Below, in pieces: positions 19,334 to 29,857 of a stretch of DNA of 64,000 bases (position 1 is its first letter; each line of letters starts with the position of its first letter). The notes under the pieces are model-generated. The model was not told the DNA's origin. It saw nothing but the letters and a program-made list of their open reading frames with translations, and did no database searches. Origin of the DNA: Limnospira fusiformis SAG 85.79 (GTDB lineage Bacteria > Cyanobacteriota > Cyanobacteriia > Cyanobacteriales > Microcoleaceae). The translations under genes were made by a program, and so were the position numbers. The stretch covers positions 124,001 through 188,000 of the forward strand of contig NZ_CP051185.1 in assembly GCF_012516315.1 (NCBI RefSeq). Reading direction: 5' to 3'.

Positions 19334-20989
19334 TTACCAGGTTACCAGATTTTCCCATCTTTCGATAGTTTTAGGTCCAATACCAGAAACACGGGTAACA
19401 TCATCTAAACTGGTAAAAGGCTGCTGACTGCGTGCTTCTATAATTCGCTGCGCCAAACCGGGACCGATACCGGGAAGGCTTTCTAATTCCGGCTGAGATG
19501 CGGTATTGATGTTAATAATTTCTCCTGATGGATGAAAGGGTGTTTCAATGACACCGCCACAATTTTGTTTTTCCCGTTCAATTCTACTTAAAAGCCAACC
19601 AGGAACGCCCAAACTTGAATTTTGATATAAGCGCTCAAATTCCCGTTGAAAATGAGCGTTAACGGTGGGATTATTAACGACTAATAAGGTCTCATCATTG
19701 GAGTGATTAGCGGCTCGACTCCAGTTATGGGAACCGGTAATCACGATTTGATCATCAATGACGGCAAATTTATGATGAAGGCGATCGCCTTCAGCCAAAT
19801 TCGGAACTCCGACGGTAGAAATAGGTTGTGACCAAGGGTTATTTCCGGGTTGATATCGACAATTATTAGGCAAAGCAATCCCCATCATATCCAGGGCTTC
19901 GCTATAGTAGCGGTAAGCAAACCCAACCTCAATTAATCCCCGGATTTCCACTCCCCTTTGATGAACTGTTTTTAAGGTATCGGACAATTCCTGAGCCGAG
20001 AACACAAATAAAGCAAAATTTATGTCATTTCTAGCTCGTTGTAAGGTTTGAGCAATCAAGCCATTAACGCTATTTTCCCAAGGTCTAGTAGCCGAAATAG
20101 GGGCAAACTGAACGGTAACAGTTCCTTGACCGACGGAGACTTGTTTAACTCCCCGATGTGGTTTATTAATCCCAAACAGACTATCATTTTCTCCTCCGGG
20201 TCCATCTCCCCACATAATTTCAAATTCCCGGGTAAAAATAGCGGCTAACTCCCGGCTATTGATAGACAGCAAATTATTAGGATTACCCCGGCTTTCGGCG
20301 GAGTAAAAATCTCCGTGAATATCACTGGTAGTAAAATTCGCAGAGGTGACAATAACTGTATTTTGGTCAACTATGACAAACTTATGGTGCATCAAACCGC
20401 TACCCTTCGACCCATCCTCGGTATCATCGATTAAGGGAACATTAGCATTAGCCAGCATAACCAGAGCATCTCTTTGGTTAATTTCTTCAGGTTCGAGGCG
20501 ACCATTTTGGTTTAAATCCGCCAAGTGCATAAATTCTTGATAACGACCTTTTTCTCTATCGGAAAAGGCGGCAATTTCGGCGGGGGTAAAATCACTAAAG
20601 GGGCGACTATATTCATTTTCAATAATGACGCGCACCCGGACTCCTTTTTGATGTTGATTAACTAAGGCTTGAGCGATTTTGGGTAAACGTAATTCCTGAA
20701 TGGCGACATCTACACTTTGGGAAGCACTGTTAATAGCATCGACTATAATTTGTTCAAGGTTATCACCGAGTCTAGTTTTGGGGCGATAGGGTTCGGTATA
20801 GACGGAAGCCTGGGAATGATTAAAATAAACCCGAATCTGTGGATCTTGAGGTAAGGGGTCAACTAAGGGTTGAACAGAAGCATTATGATTAGACCTGATG
20901 CTATGGGAATTGCAAGCACAGGAGTTGAGTATAAATACCAGACTAGCGCCCAGCCCAAATAAGCGGGTGACAGGAAGCAAACGCACCAT
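19334..20989 (-). CDS. Exported lipoprotein with two PLD motifs, an EF-hand-like loop and a C-terminal HhH domain
   Basis: The N-terminus has a membrane segment and a lipobox, L21-N-S-C24, so lipidation at Cys24 is expected. Two phospholipase D half-sites are visible: HHKFVIVDQNTVIVTSAN (~201-218) and HHKFAVIDDQIVITGSHNW (~405-423). Between the first PLD strands and the first HKD motif lies DLNQNGRLEPEE (~158-169), a good EF-hand calcium loop. The last 60 residues (INTASQPELESLPGIGP and VSGIGPKTIERW) are a ComEA-like helix-hairpin-helix DNA-binding domain. The combination suggests a membrane-tethered, possibly calcium-dependent nuclease acting on DNA outside the cytoplasm; nuclease rather than lipase activity is an inference from the HhH part. 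Confidence 0.85.
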   Translation of the reverse strand: MVRLLPVTRLFGLGASLVFILNSCACNSHSIRSNHNASVQPLVDPLPQDPQIRVYFNHSQASVYTEPYRPKTRLGDNLEQIIVDAINSASQSVDVAIQELRLPKIAQALVNQHQKGVRVRVIIENEYSRPFSDFTPAEIAAFSDREKGRYQEFMHLADLNQNGRLEPEEINQRDALVMLANANVPLIDDTEDGSKGSGLMHHKFVIVDQNTVIVTSANFTTSDIHGDFYSAESRGNPNNLLSINSRELAAIFTREFEIMWGDGPGGENDSLFGINKPHRGVKQVSVGQGTVTVQFAPISATRPWENSVNGLIAQTLQRARNDINFALFVFSAQELSDTLKTVHQRGVEIRGLIEVGFAYRYYSEALDMMGIALPNNCRYQPGNNPWSQPISTVGVPNLAEGDRLHHKFAVIDDQIVITGSHNWSRAANHSNDETLLVVNNPTVNAHFQREFERLYQNSSLGVPGWLLSRIEREKQNCGGVIETPFHPSGEIININTASQPELESLPGIGPGLAQRIIEARSQQPFTSLDDVTRVSGIGPKTIERWENLVTW

Positions 20990-21151
20990 TGATAGTTAAT
21001 TGTATAGGTAATTGAGAGTTACCGAATTTTTTAGCACTTTTGTTGTGGTTGTTGGGGGAAAATTAAATTAGCTTAACAACTTGAGACTCGGAAAGTCGCT
21101 CTGGTACAATAGTCCAGGGGCTAGGGTTAGTTGCAACCCTCATACTATGCT

Positions 21152-21556
21152 ATGCCAAAGAGAAAAAAGACCTTTCCTTGTGGCCATAAAGGTTATGGCC
21201 GTGTTTGTCATCGCTGTGAACAAGTCCAAATAGCGGAGGAACAAGAATATCGGGAGTTAGAAGACAGAAAGAACAAGAAACTGGAGTGGGAGGCTTCATT
21301 TGCTCAGGATCTTATTGATTTAAGGGGATTACCGGACTATGTTGTAATTAAGGCGAGGGTTATTATTGATGGACTGACCAGCAATAAAAATTATCGGGAG
21401 TTTGGTGGGAAGCGGTTGCGCCATAATCGTTTTGTGATCAGTATTCCTGTAACTCGTAACTATCGGATGTTATGCCAGGATAGTGGCAGTTTTCTGATTC
21501 CTCAAAAGGTCCTATCCCATGAGGACTATAACGTTTGTAAGCCGGGTAAATTATGA
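21152..21556 (+). CDS. Small zinc-binding cyanobacterial protein (DUF7682-like)
   Basis: Begins MPKRKKTFPCGHKGYG and carries CGHxxxGxxCHRC near residues 10-23, a zinc-knuckle pattern. I associate this start with a family annotated as zinc-binding DUF7682; I cannot verify the number. The rest (VIIDGLTSNKNYREFGGKRL, then RFVISIPVTRNYRMLC) has the order of short helices and strands seen in RelE/ParE-type proteins, but no catalytic set can be assigned. An in-frame TTG at 21131 would add seven residues; ATG 21152 is preferred. A small inverted repeat, AGGGTT-AACCCT, lies just upstream at about 21123-21140. Confidence 0.65.
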   Translation: MPKRKKTFPCGHKGYGRVCHRCEQVQIAEEQEYRELEDRKNKKLEWEASFAQDLIDLRGLPDYVVIKARVIIDGLTSNKNYREFGGKRLRHNRFVISIPVTRNYRMLCQDSGSFLIPQKVLSHEDYNVCKPGKL

Positions 21557-21625
21557 CTGTGGCTTTAATGAAGGTTTTTGGTGTGCCTGAGTTCCCTAGT
21601 TTGATGATCACTTTGGGTGAGACTA

Positions 21626-22795
21626 ATGCAAATTTACTTAGATTATAGTGCAACTACTCCGACTTGTGCAGAGGCGATCGCTGCTATGCAAGGGGTATTG
21701 ACGGAAAGTTGGGGTAATCCTTCTAGCTTGCATGAATGGGGTCAGAGGTCGGCTACGGTTGTGGAAGTGGCTAGAACCCAGGTGGCACATTTAATTAATG
21801 CGCCGCCTGATGGGATAATTTTCACTTCTGGGGGAACAGAAGCGGATAATTTGGCGATATTTGGGGTGGTCGGTCAATATGATCAGCCTCAACATCTGAT
21901 TATTTCTAGTGTGGAACATTCGGCGATCGCTGAACCGGTAGGACTATTGGAAAAACGGGGCTGGTCGGTGACTCGTTTACCTGTCGATCGCCAAGGTCGC
22001 ATTCATCCCCTGGATTTAAAAACCGCTTTACAACCCAATACGGTTTTGGTATCGGTGATTTATGGTCAGAGTGAGGTGGGAACTTTACAGCCGATTGAAA
22101 CTTTGGGGAAAATAGCCCGATCCCATGGGGTTTTGTTCCATACTGATGCAGTCCAGGTGGCGGGAAGATTGCCCATTGATGTGGAAAATTTGCCTGTGGA
22201 TATGCTATCGCTATCTAGCCATAAAATTTATGGTCCCCAAGGTGTGGGGGCTTTGTATGTGCGTCCGGGGGTGGAGTTGATACCACTTATGGGCGGCGGC
22301 GGTCAGGAGTTTAAATTGCGATCGGGAACTCAGGCGGTCCCGGCTATTGCTGGGTTTGGGGTGGCTGCGGAATTGGCGGCGCAGGAACTTTTATGGGAAA
22401 CTCCCCGATTGATTAAATTACGCGATCGCTTGTTTGATTTGCTGGCGGATATTCCCTATTTAGTCCCTACTGGCGATCGCTTACACCGACTACCCCACCA
22501 TGTTAGTTTCTGTGTGGTTCCCCCGGCTGAGGTGACTGGAATTACTGGGAAAACTCTAGTCCGACATCTCAATTTGGCGGGAATTGGTATTAGCGCCGGT
22601 TCTGCTTGTCATAGTGGTAAACTTAGCCCTAGTCCGGTTTTGCTGGCTATGGGATATAGCGATCGTGAGGGCTTGGGGAGTATTCGTCTAACTTTGGGAC
22701 GACAAACTACCGAGGCTGATATCGAGTGGACGGCGATCGCCGTTAAACAAATTTTAGATCGTCTGATTTCTAAACCTCTAGCGATCGCTTTTTAA
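21626..22795 (+). CDS. Cysteine desulfurase (NifS/IscS family)
   Basis: A PLP enzyme that takes sulfur from cysteine for Fe-S clusters, tRNA thiolation or other cofactors. IYLDYSATTPT opens the family; SSVEHSAIAEP has the conserved His stacking on PLP; SLSSHKIYGPQGVGALYVR holds the PLP lysine; GISAGSACHSGK carries the catalytic Cys loop near residue 330. Length 389. Upstream GTG at 21617 gives three more residues, but ATG 21626 matches the family start. No iscU, sufE or mnmA is adjacent. The downstream gap is the second repeat array. Confidence 0.9.
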   Translation: MQIYLDYSATTPTCAEAIAAMQGVLTESWGNPSSLHEWGQRSATVVEVARTQVAHLINAPPDGIIFTSGGTEADNLAIFGVVGQYDQPQHLIISSVEHSAIAEPVGLLEKRGWSVTRLPVDRQGRIHPLDLKTALQPNTVLVSVIYGQSEVGTLQPIETLGKIARSHGVLFHTDAVQVAGRLPIDVENLPVDMLSLSSHKIYGPQGVGALYVRPGVELIPLMGGGGQEFKLRSGTQAVPAIAGFGVAAELAAQELLWETPRLIKLRDRLFDLLADIPYLVPTGDRLHRLPHHVSFCVVPPAEVTGITGKTLVRHLNLAGIGISAGSACHSGKLSPSPVLLAMGYSDREGLGSIRLTLGRQTTEADIEWTAIAVKQILDRLISKPLAIAF

Positions 22796-22799
22796 CTCA

Positions 22800-23074
22800 C
22801 TCACTCACAGCGCTATCTGAATCAACCCGCCCCACCTATCATTAATTATTAATTATTAATTATTAATTATTAATTATTAATTATCGGGGCGGGTTCTATC
22901 AATTCAATTCCCCAGGACTATCTGAATCAACCCGCCCCACCCATTCATTAATTATTAATTATTAATTATTAATTATCGGGGCGGGTTCTGTCAATTCAAT
23001 TCCCCAGGACTATCTGAATCAACCCGCCCCACTCATTCATTAATTATTAATTATTAATTATTAATTATTAATTA
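22800..23074 (-). repeat. 7-bp AT-rich tandem repeats with GC-rich palindromes
   Basis: Three units of about 95 bases, each with CTATCTGAATCAACCCGCCCC, a run of (TTATTAA)n, then GGGGCGGGTT and TCAATTCAATTCCCCAGGA. AACCCGCCCC and GGGGCGGGTT can pair across the AT run to give long cruciform or hairpin structures. The AT repeat is the reverse complement of that at ~2.0-2.3 kb. The last AT run touches the hisC stop codon, so the array could act as a two-way terminator between the converging genes. Confidence 0.85.
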
Positions 23075-24211
23075 TTAATTGTCGATTAAGGAAAATAGAC
23101 GATCGCCTGTGCGTTGATTTTCCGCCGGAGTTCCTATGGTAATTCTTAAACCACCTCCTGTATGGCGAATTAAAGAACCCTGAGATTTCATAGCCTGTAC
23201 TATTTGATTTAATCGCTGATCAGAATTATTAGACTTGAGACGACCATAGATAAAATTAGCATCACTCGGCCAAAATTTGAACAGAGGATGATTAGCCAAC
23301 CGCGTCCAGAGGCGATCGCGTTCCCTAATAATTTCCGGGATGACCTGTTGTAATTCTTCCCGGTGAGTTAAGGCTAACAAAGCCGCTTCTTGGGAGAAAC
23401 TAGGGAGGTTATAGGGAAGGCGCACCTTTTCTAAGATAGTAGTCAATTCCGGGGAAGTTATAGCATAGCCAACCCGCAAAGAAGCCAACCGAAAAGCCTT
23501 AGAAAAAGTCCTTAAAATCACCCAATTAGGATGTTGGGTAATTTCTCCGGCTACTGTGGTTTGACTAAACTCAAAATAAGCCTCATCAATGACTACTAAG
23601 ATATGTTGGGGAAGACTCCGCAGCCAGTCTAATTCTGCCTCGGTTAAAGCATTAGCGGTGGGGGAGTTGGGATGCACCACAAACACTACTTTAATGGGGG
23701 GGTTTTGCTGGTCGAGAATAGCCTGTTTGGCGGCGATTAAATCTATTTCAAAATTCGCCTCCGACCGATTAACTGTGACTACCGGAACCCCTAAAGTTTG
23801 GGCGAGAATAGCATACATGGAGAATGTAGGGTTGGCTACTAAAATCGACCCAGAACCATTTAAGCAGGTGGCAATTAACAGAGAACGGATCAACTCATCA
23901 GAACCGTTCCCTACAGACACATAATCAGCGGTTATCGGGGTGGAAACCTCGGAAATGGCAGAATTAACATAATTAGCGATCGCCTTTTTAACAGGCTCGT
24001 GGCTGCCGTCTGGATAACGATTGGTTTCAATATCCCGTTGATAGATACTCGCCAATTTCTGTTTCAACTCCCCTGGTAGGTCATAGGGGGACTCGTTAGT
24101 ATCCAGGCGGTCCATAATTAGATCAGACTTAACCGCACTACCAGAGTCTCCACCTGGGTGGGGGGTGTAGGCTTCAAATTGATTCAGATCTTCGCGAATA
24201 AATGGCAACAT
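23075..24211 (-). CDS. hisC: Histidinol-phosphate aminotransferase
   Basis: PLP-dependent aminotransferase of histidine synthesis (class I/II fold). [34 protein letters not shown] and [17 protein letters not shown] (with the PLP lysine) are the standard motif order. The frame extends to 24253, but [14 protein letters not shown] is the normal beginning, so ATG 24211 is chosen (378 residues). Some HisC paralogues use other substrates, and no other his gene is nearby. Confidence 0.88.
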   Translation of the reverse strand: MLPFIREDLNQFEAYTPHPGGDSGSAVKSDLIMDRLDTNESPYDLPGELKQKLASIYQRDIETNRYPDGSHEPVKKAIANYVNSAISEVSTPITADYVSVGNGSDELIRSLLIATCLNGSGSILVANPTFSMYAILAQTLGVPVVTVNRSEANFEIDLIAAKQAILDQQNPPIKVVFVVHPNSPTANALTEAELDWLRSLPQHILVVIDEAYFEFSQTTVAGEITQHPNWVILRTFSKAFRLASLRVGYAITSPELTTILEKVRLPYNLPSFSQEAALLALTHREELQQVIPEIIRERDRLWTRLANHPLFKFWPSDANFIYGRLKSNNSDQRLNQIVQAMKSQGSLIRHTGGGLRITIGTPAENQRTGDRLFSLIDN

Positions 24212-24269
24212 ATATATAGAGTGATTTGAGAAACTATTACTCAACCCAAGCAACTAGAGGTTTAAATCA

Positions 24270-24854
24270 ATGGCTGGAAAACAGATTTTGATGCTGGTGG
24301 GTGACTTTGTAGAGGACTATGAAGTTATGGTTCCTTTCCAAGCCTTACAAATGTTAGGACATACTGTTCATGCTGTTTGTCCGGGGAAAAAATCCGGGGA
24401 AAAAGTCCGAACTGCTGTCCATGATTTTGAAGGCGATCAAACTTACACGGAAAAGCCCGGTCATAATTTTACCCTGAATGCGACATTTGAGGATATACAA
24501 CCAGAAAATTATCACGCTTTGGTAATTCCTGGGGGCAGAGCGCCGGAATATATTCGCCTCAACCCCAATGTCATTCAAGCGGTCAAGCATTTCGCGGAAA
24601 CGAATAAACCTATTGCGGCTATTTGCCATGGCGCTCAACTTTTGGCGGCGGCAAATGTTCTCCAGGGTAAACGCTGTTCAGCTTATCCGGCTTGTTCGCC
24701 TGATGTTGTTCTGGCTGGCGGACAATATGCTGATATTGCGGTTGATGATGCGATCGCTGATGGTAATTTAGTTACAGCACCAGCATGGCCGGCTCACCCC
24801 CGTTGGTTGGCTGAGTTTGTGAAACTACTGGGAACACAAATTATCCATTCTTAG
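24270..24854 (+). CDS. DJ-1/PfpI family protein
   Basis: Flavodoxin-like DJ-1/PfpI superfamily protein of 194 residues. [23 protein letters not shown] is the N-terminal strand-helix with the conserved Glu (in EDYE), and [15 protein letters not shown] is the nucleophile elbow with Cys near 117 and the following His. Members are proteases, glyoxalases or deglycases; the function here cannot be fixed. Divergent from hisC (starts 59 bases apart) and overlaps nadE tail-to-tail by 4 bases. Confidence 0.85.
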   Translation: MAGKQILMLVGDFVEDYEVMVPFQALQMLGHTVHAVCPGKKSGEKVRTAVHDFEGDQTYTEKPGHNFTLNATFEDIQPENYHALVIPGGRAPEYIRLNPNVIQAVKHFAETNKPIAAICHGAQLLAAANVLQGKRCSAYPACSPDVVLAGGQYADIAVDDAIADGNLVTAPAWPAHPRWLAEFVKLLGTQIIHS

Positions 24855-26548
24855 ATATCTTTCCCCCTGGCAATAGGCATTCGCCAACCTGTCCCAAAAG
24901 CGCGATCGCTAATTTTCAACCCAGGGGGTGCTTGGCGGCGTTTAAATTCTGCGCCCATAACCAATTTTACCATACGTTCCACCGTTTGGCAATCATGTCC
25001 GGCTGCAATAATTGTGGCAACAGATTCATGTTTTTCGATGAGCCGATAGAGAATATCATCTAAGATATGATAGGGGGGGAGAGAATCACTATCAAATTGA
25101 CCCGGTTTTAATTCGGCACTGGCGGGTTTAATCAGGACATTATTAGGGATAATTTCTCGACCTCTGCTTTCATTTAACCATTTGCAAATTGAGTAAACAC
25201 GGGTTTTCGGCACATCCGCAATTACCGCTAAACCACCATTCATGTCACCATAAAGGGTACAGTATCCGACGGCGATTTCTGACTTGTTACCTGTGGAGAG
25301 TAACAGATGACCGAATTTGTTAGAAATTGCCATTAATAAAGTCCCCCTAATTCGGGATTGCATATTTTCTTCAGCAATACCAAATTGAGTCCCGGCGAAC
25401 AAGTCATATAGGGTGGTATCAAAGGCATTCATAACCGACTCAATTGGCAGTGTTTTGGTGGAAATTCCCAGGTTGTTAGCTAAATCAAAAGCATCCTCAA
25501 GGGAATGTTCGGAACTGTAGGGAGATGGCATCAAAACCCCTAAAACTTGCTGACTGCCTAGGGCTTCGGTAGCAATAGCAGCGACCAAGGAAGAATCAAT
25601 CCCTCCACTTAACCCAATTACCACCTTAGAAAAGCCACATTTTCGGGTATAGTCTCTCACGCCCAAAACCAAAGCCCGCCATATTTCCTCATCTTCATCG
25701 AGCAATTGTGTATCGTCACTATTGACGGATTCACCGACAAAGGTAGAACTGTTTGAATCCCATTCAATTATTTGAAAATCGGTCTGAAAAGGGGCTAAAC
25801 TTTTAACTACTTCACCCCCACCATTAATCACTAGGCTAGAGCCATCAAAAATGAGGTCATCATTAGCGCCGACTTGATTGGTATAAATAATGGGGATTGC
25901 GTAGCGGCGGGCGCTGTGAGTTAGCATGGCTTTTCGTAATTGTTGTTTCCCGGCGCGATAGGGGGAACCGGACAAATTTACTACCCAATCAACATGGCGA
26001 TCGCTTAAATCTTTCATGGGGTCACAGGGATAGTTACGGTGTCCCCAAAACTCCTCATCATTCCACAGGTCTTCGCAAATAGTCACCCCAATTTTTACTA
26101 TCTCCTCCGAGCGAGGTTTTTTGAAGATTAAAACATCACTAGCTGGGGCGGGTTCAAAATAGCGATGTTCATCAAATACATCATAGGTGGGGAGTAGACG
26201 TTTATGGAACACCTGTTTAATCTCACCACCCATTAATAATGCTGCTGTATTAAATAGGGGTTTTCCTCCCAATTCGCTGGCGCGAGGATTGGGGAAAACT
26301 GTACCTACTAAAACGGCTAATTCTACGGGTAGTTGTTGGGCGAGTTTTTCGAGTTGTTGTTGGGCGGCATTAATAAAACTGGGGCGGATTAATAAGTCTC
26401 GCGGGGGATAGCCAATTAGGGCTAATTCCGGGGTGATGAGTAAACTAGCATCCTCGTTAATAGCGGACTGGGCGGCTTCCAAAATTAGTTGAGCATTACC
26501 TGTTAAATCACCGACTGTGGGGTTAATTTGAGCGATCGCAATTTTCAT
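24851..26548 (-). CDS. nadE: Glutamine-dependent NAD+ synthetase
   Basis: Last step of NAD synthesis, with ammonia from glutamine. The N-terminal nitrilase domain shows Glu in [11 protein letters not shown], Lys in [13 protein letters not shown] and Cys in [11 protein letters not shown]; the C-terminal synthetase domain has the ATP-pyrophosphatase loop [13 protein letters not shown] and [12 protein letters not shown]. Length 565 is family-typical. It ends in a 4-base overlap with the converging PfpI gene. Confidence 0.95.
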   Translation of the reverse strand: MKIAIAQINPTVGDLTGNAQLILEAAQSAINEDASLLITPELALIGYPPRDLLIRPSFINAAQQQLEKLAQQLPVELAVLVGTVFPNPRASELGGKPLFNTAALLMGGEIKQVFHKRLLPTYDVFDEHRYFEPAPASDVLIFKKPRSEEIVKIGVTICEDLWNDEEFWGHRNYPCDPMKDLSDRHVDWVVNLSGSPYRAGKQQLRKAMLTHSARRYAIPIIYTNQVGANDDLIFDGSSLVINGGGEVVKSLAPFQTDFQIIEWDSNSSTFVGESVNSDDTQLLDEDEEIWRALVLGVRDYTRKCGFSKVVIGLSGGIDSSLVAAIATEALGSQQVLGVLMPSPYSSEHSLEDAFDLANNLGISTKTLPIESVMNAFDTTLYDLFAGTQFGIAEENMQSRIRGTLLMAISNKFGHLLLSTGNKSEIAVGYCTLYGDMNGGLAVIADVPKTRVYSICKWLNESRGREIIPNNVLIKPASAELKPGQFDSDSLPPYHILDDILYRLIEKHESVATIIAAGHDCQTVERMVKLVMGAEFKRRQAPPGLKISDRAFGTGWRMPIARGKDI

Positions 26549-26784
26549 AATTTCACGGCTACCATTTAGGATTGTTGATAAATATTACCATACAGATAGA
26601 ACTTGCCCATTTATCTAATTTGGACATCTGGTGGTTAGGGAATCTTAAATAACTCAACTCATGGTTATGTTTCCTGAGCGAAAATATGCGTTTTCAATGT
26701 TAGTATCCAGGGGAGGGTTCACTAAGGAGGGCAAAATCGGGTTTTGGTCAATATTTCTGCTGAGTTTAAGTCAATTTCTCAGTG
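26549..26784. other. Intergenic region with no clear gene
   Basis: The ~350-base gap between nadE and the NACHT gene. A plus-strand frame of 79 codons at 26661-26900 has no family look and overlaps the promoter, so it is not called. The only clear signal is the promoter at 26785-26813. Confidence 0.5.
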
Positions 26785-26813
26785 TTGACTATTGCCAATC
26801 GCCATGGTATCAT
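26785..26813 (+). promoter_or_regulatory. Sigma-70-type promoter for the NACHT gene
   Basis: TTGACT (26785-26790) and TATCAT (26808-26813) are separated by exactly 17 bases, about 83 bases before the NACHT start. Two GCGATCGC-type octamers lie between promoter and gene. Confidence 0.6.
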
Positions 26814-26896
26814 AAATATGGGAAATTTGGGGTAAACTATCACGGAGGGACGGCGATCGCGATCGCTCATGAACGGACAAAAACCTACTTAGAATC

Positions 26897-29836
26897 ATGA
26901 CAGTAGCAATGGCTGTAGCGCGAGATATCCTCAAATTAACCATTGGTGGGGGGTGCGTCCTGGGTAGCTTGGCGTTCCCCTCCCTAGTCGCGACAGAAGG
27001 GATGGTCTGGGGAAACATCTTAGCCACGGCGTTAGGGAATGTGGCGGCGGGGAATACGGCTAATGCGATCGATGCTTTAATCGATGCACGAGAGGGGGGA
27101 GTTTCCCTAGAAAATCAGGATTTAACCAAAGCAGTCGGAAAAGCCATAGCTGCCGTTATCACCCTCGCAGCCAAACAACAGGGCGGCAAAACCCGCCAAT
27201 ATCTGGAAAAAATTGCTGCCCAAGCCAAGGATAACTGGGTTGCGATCGCCCAACAGGAACTCACCAAACAACGTTACCCCGACCTGCGAGAAGCCCAACT
27301 CGACCAATTCCTTACCCCCCAAGAATACCAACTCACCCAACAAGGCAACCTCACCGCTACCGAATGGGGTGATATTTTTATCCGCCTCAACATGGCAGCC
27401 TGTAAAGGGGGTGGCTTTCCCATTCCCGCAGAGGTGCGTCAACAAGTCGCCGATTTACTCCATACCACCTTCCCCAAAGCCTTGCGGGAAACCCTGAAAG
27501 AAGACTTTGCCAAGGATGGGAAAGCCTTTGCGGGGTTAACCTTGCAGTTACTCACGGGAATGCAGGCACAACTGAGGCAACTGCAAGCGAATCAAGGGGG
27601 GGTGAATGTTGAGGAGTTCAGCCAAATCCTGCAACAGTTTCAGGAATTGGAAACCCAGTTACGGGGAAGTGTTAGCCAGCAGCAGGCGTTTTTTCGGGAG
27701 ATTTCCCGTGATATTGAGTCCGGTTTTGCGGAAGTCTGTCAACGGTTGGGGGTAATGGAAACCACCATCAGCGACTTGTTACAAACCCTAGAGGAACGCC
27801 TAGAGGAGTTGCGCCAAGAAGTGACGGAATTTCGTCAAGAGGTGCGGCAGGGGTTGGAGGCGCTGCACAATCAACCGGGGGGGCGATCGTTATCTAAACA
27901 GGAGTATCGCGATCGTCAAAATATCTTGACTCAGATGCGAACCGAGGTAGAAAGCCGTTTAACCCAGTCTATCCACCGGGCGGCGATCGTGAATTTGGGC
28001 AAAGAACAGCAACCCCAGCAGGTGCAACGTCCTTGGGATATGTCGGTGAAAGTGGGGGAACAGCGCAGCGTTAAGTTACCCCCCCAGACGACGATTCTGG
28101 ATGTGTTTGATAATCCCACCATTTCCGGCAAGTTCCTGATTTTGGGCAAACCGGGGGGCGGCAAAACCACGACCTTATTAGAGTTAGCGGAAGCCTTGCT
28201 TGAGCGCGCAGAAGGGGATAGCGATGCCCCCATTCCGGTGATTTTGGAGCTTTCCACTTGGCAGGAGGTGACAAAACGGAAGTTTTTGTCCTTTGGAGAG
28301 GGGGAAAAATATGACCCTTCGATTAAGGAGTGGGTTCTGTCTCAGCTTATAAGTAAAGGGGTGAGTCAGGACATCGGGGAACAGTGGCTTCGGGAGAAGG
28401 AGTTAGTGCTGTTGTTGGATGGGTTGGATGAATTGCAACCGGAACGTCAGGGGAAGTGTGTCCGGGCAATTAATCAGTTTTTAGGCAGTGAGTTTTCGCC
28501 GTTGCATTTGGTGGTGTGCAGTCGCAAGGAGGAATATGAAGTCTATGAGGAGAAGTTGCACTTAAATGGGGCAATTTGTTTGGAGGATTTGACGAATGAG
28601 CAAATTCGGGATTATTTTGCTTCGGTTAATCTAGGAGAGTTTTGGGAGAGTATCAAGGGGTCGGAGAAGATTGTCAATTTTATTCGCCAACCGTTGTTTT
28701 TGGCGGTTACGAGTCTTGCCTATCAGCAGATTGACGTTGAGGAGTGGTGGAATTGTAATACGGAAGAGAGGGCGATCGATTACTTGTTGGGTGTTTATCG
28801 GGCGGAGATGCTGAGTAAAAAGAAAAAAAGCAAATGGTATAAATTTTGTGACATACCTAAATATTGGGCTACACAAAATAGATTAATCAAGATCGCCAAA
28901 ATCATGAAAAAAGAAGAATTAAAATCATTTAATTTTGGGCAAATAAGCCTAGAAATCTTAGATTCTGGTTTTTTAAAGACAATAATTAATAGCATTTCAT
29001 TTTTGCCCATCCTTATTTTTTTATTATATGTTTTAACTCAGATTATATTTTTGTTATTTTCAATGGAAGATATAATAATAAATCACCCAATGCTTGGTTT
29101 GTTTTACTTCATTTTACTTGCATTATTGACATTTGTATACAACGGTCTATTAACATTTTTAGATCCCTTAAGTATTGCCACTGACGAATTAACAAGTAAC
29201 ATTAAGCCTCAATTTTATATTATTGGATCATTTTTAATGATAACTCAATTTTATTTCATAGAAAGTTTAAATATAAAAAACAATGTTAAAGAAGAATGGC
29301 AGAAAGATTTTGAAAAACGCACTAGCGAAATCAAAAGAAATCTTAATAGTTCCAGTGATGGGTTGGGTTATTTTTCTATAGCGTTGTCCCTACTACAACT
29401 TATTAAAGCCGTACCAATATTACTAGAATTTGCTCCTAATTTATTCTTTGCTGTAATAGCAATGATTTTTTGGATTATCACTGCTACGATAGTTACAATG
29501 TTAGTAATTCCTTTTGTTGTGCTTGTTGCTTATGTTTATTTGTTTACTTTTGGTCAGTTGTTCAGATATTTATTCATTATTTTACATCCTGCAATATGTT
29601 TAATATTATTTCCAATACCTTTTGTTTTTATTCTGTTGTTAGAATTATATAACTTATTCCGCCGCTTGATCCTACGTCTTATCCTTGGCTTGACAGGTCA
29701 AATGCCCTGGAATATCACCCGCTTCCTCGACTACTGTACAGAACGCCTCATCCTGCAACGAGTCGGGAACCGCTACCGCTTTATCCATCGCCTCGTGCAA
29801 GAACACTTCGCCAACCTAGAAATCCAGAAAGAGTAA
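26897..29836 (+). CDS. NACHT-domain STAND NTPase with multi-span membrane region
   Basis: A 979-residue signal-transduction ATPase of the kind linked to anti-phage defence in bacteria. The order is: an N-terminal ~220-residue alpha/Gly-Ala-rich region, coiled coils at ~235-330, NACHT P-loop ILGKPGGGKTTTLLELA (~417-425), Walker B LVLLLDGLDELQPE (~503-516), an SRKEEYE sensor strand, then four or more membrane spans between ~695 and ~930, and a last helical domain (RFLDYCTERLILQRVGNRY, IHRLVQEHFANLEI). The DNA for residues ~640-920 is much more AT-rich than the ends, suggesting a swapped-in segment. Related decayed genes sit at 34.5, 38.8 and 42.5 kb. Defence function is inferred from the family and context; a membrane-acting effector is a reasonable reading. 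Confidence 0.85.
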   Translation: MTVAMAVARDILKLTIGGGCVLGSLAFPSLVATEGMVWGNILATALGNVAAGNTANAIDALIDAREGGVSLENQDLTKAVGKAIAAVITLAAKQQGGKTRQYLEKIAAQAKDNWVAIAQQELTKQRYPDLREAQLDQFLTPQEYQLTQQGNLTATEWGDIFIRLNMAACKGGGFPIPAEVRQQVADLLHTTFPKALRETLKEDFAKDGKAFAGLTLQLLTGMQAQLRQLQANQGGVNVEEFSQILQQFQELETQLRGSVSQQQAFFREISRDIESGFAEVCQRLGVMETTISDLLQTLEERLEELRQEVTEFRQEVRQGLEALHNQPGGRSLSKQEYRDRQNILTQMRTEVESRLTQSIHRAAIVNLGKEQQPQQVQRPWDMSVKVGEQRSVKLPPQTTILDVFDNPTISGKFLILGKPGGGKTTTLLELAEALLERAEGDSDAPIPVILELSTWQEVTKRKFLSFGEGEKYDPSIKEWVLSQLISKGVSQDIGEQWLREKELVLLLDGLDELQPERQGKCVRAINQFLGSEFSPLHLVVCSRKEEYEVYEEKLHLNGAICLEDLTNEQIRDYFASVNLGEFWESIKGSEKIVNFIRQPLFLAVTSLAYQQIDVEEWWNCNTEERAIDYLLGVYRAEMLSKKKKSKWYKFCDIPKYWATQNRLIKIAKIMKKEELKSFNFGQISLEILDSGFLKTIINSISFLPILIFLLYVLTQIIFLLFSMEDIIINHPMLGLFYFILLALLTFVYNGLLTFLDPLSIATDELTSNIKPQFYIIGSFLMITQFYFIESLNIKNNVKEEWQKDFEKRTSEIKRNLNSSSDGLGYFSIALSLLQLIKAVPILLEFAPNLFFAVIAMIFWIITATIVTMLVIPFVVLVAYVYLFTFGQLFRYLFIILHPAICLILFPIPFVFILLLELYNLFRRLILRLILGLTGQMPWNITRFLDYCTERLILQRVGNRYRFIHRLVQEHFANLEIQKE

Positions 29837-29857
29837 AACCTTGGGAGTAAAACGCAC

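Noticed and set aside
22800-23074. A second possible CRISPR-like array
   Set aside because: The repeats are simple 7-bp tandem runs between palindromes; there are no unique spacers.
26661-26900. A 79-codon plus-strand frame before the NACHT gene
   Set aside because: No family look, runs through the promoter boxes and HIP1 octamers, and overlaps the NACHT start.
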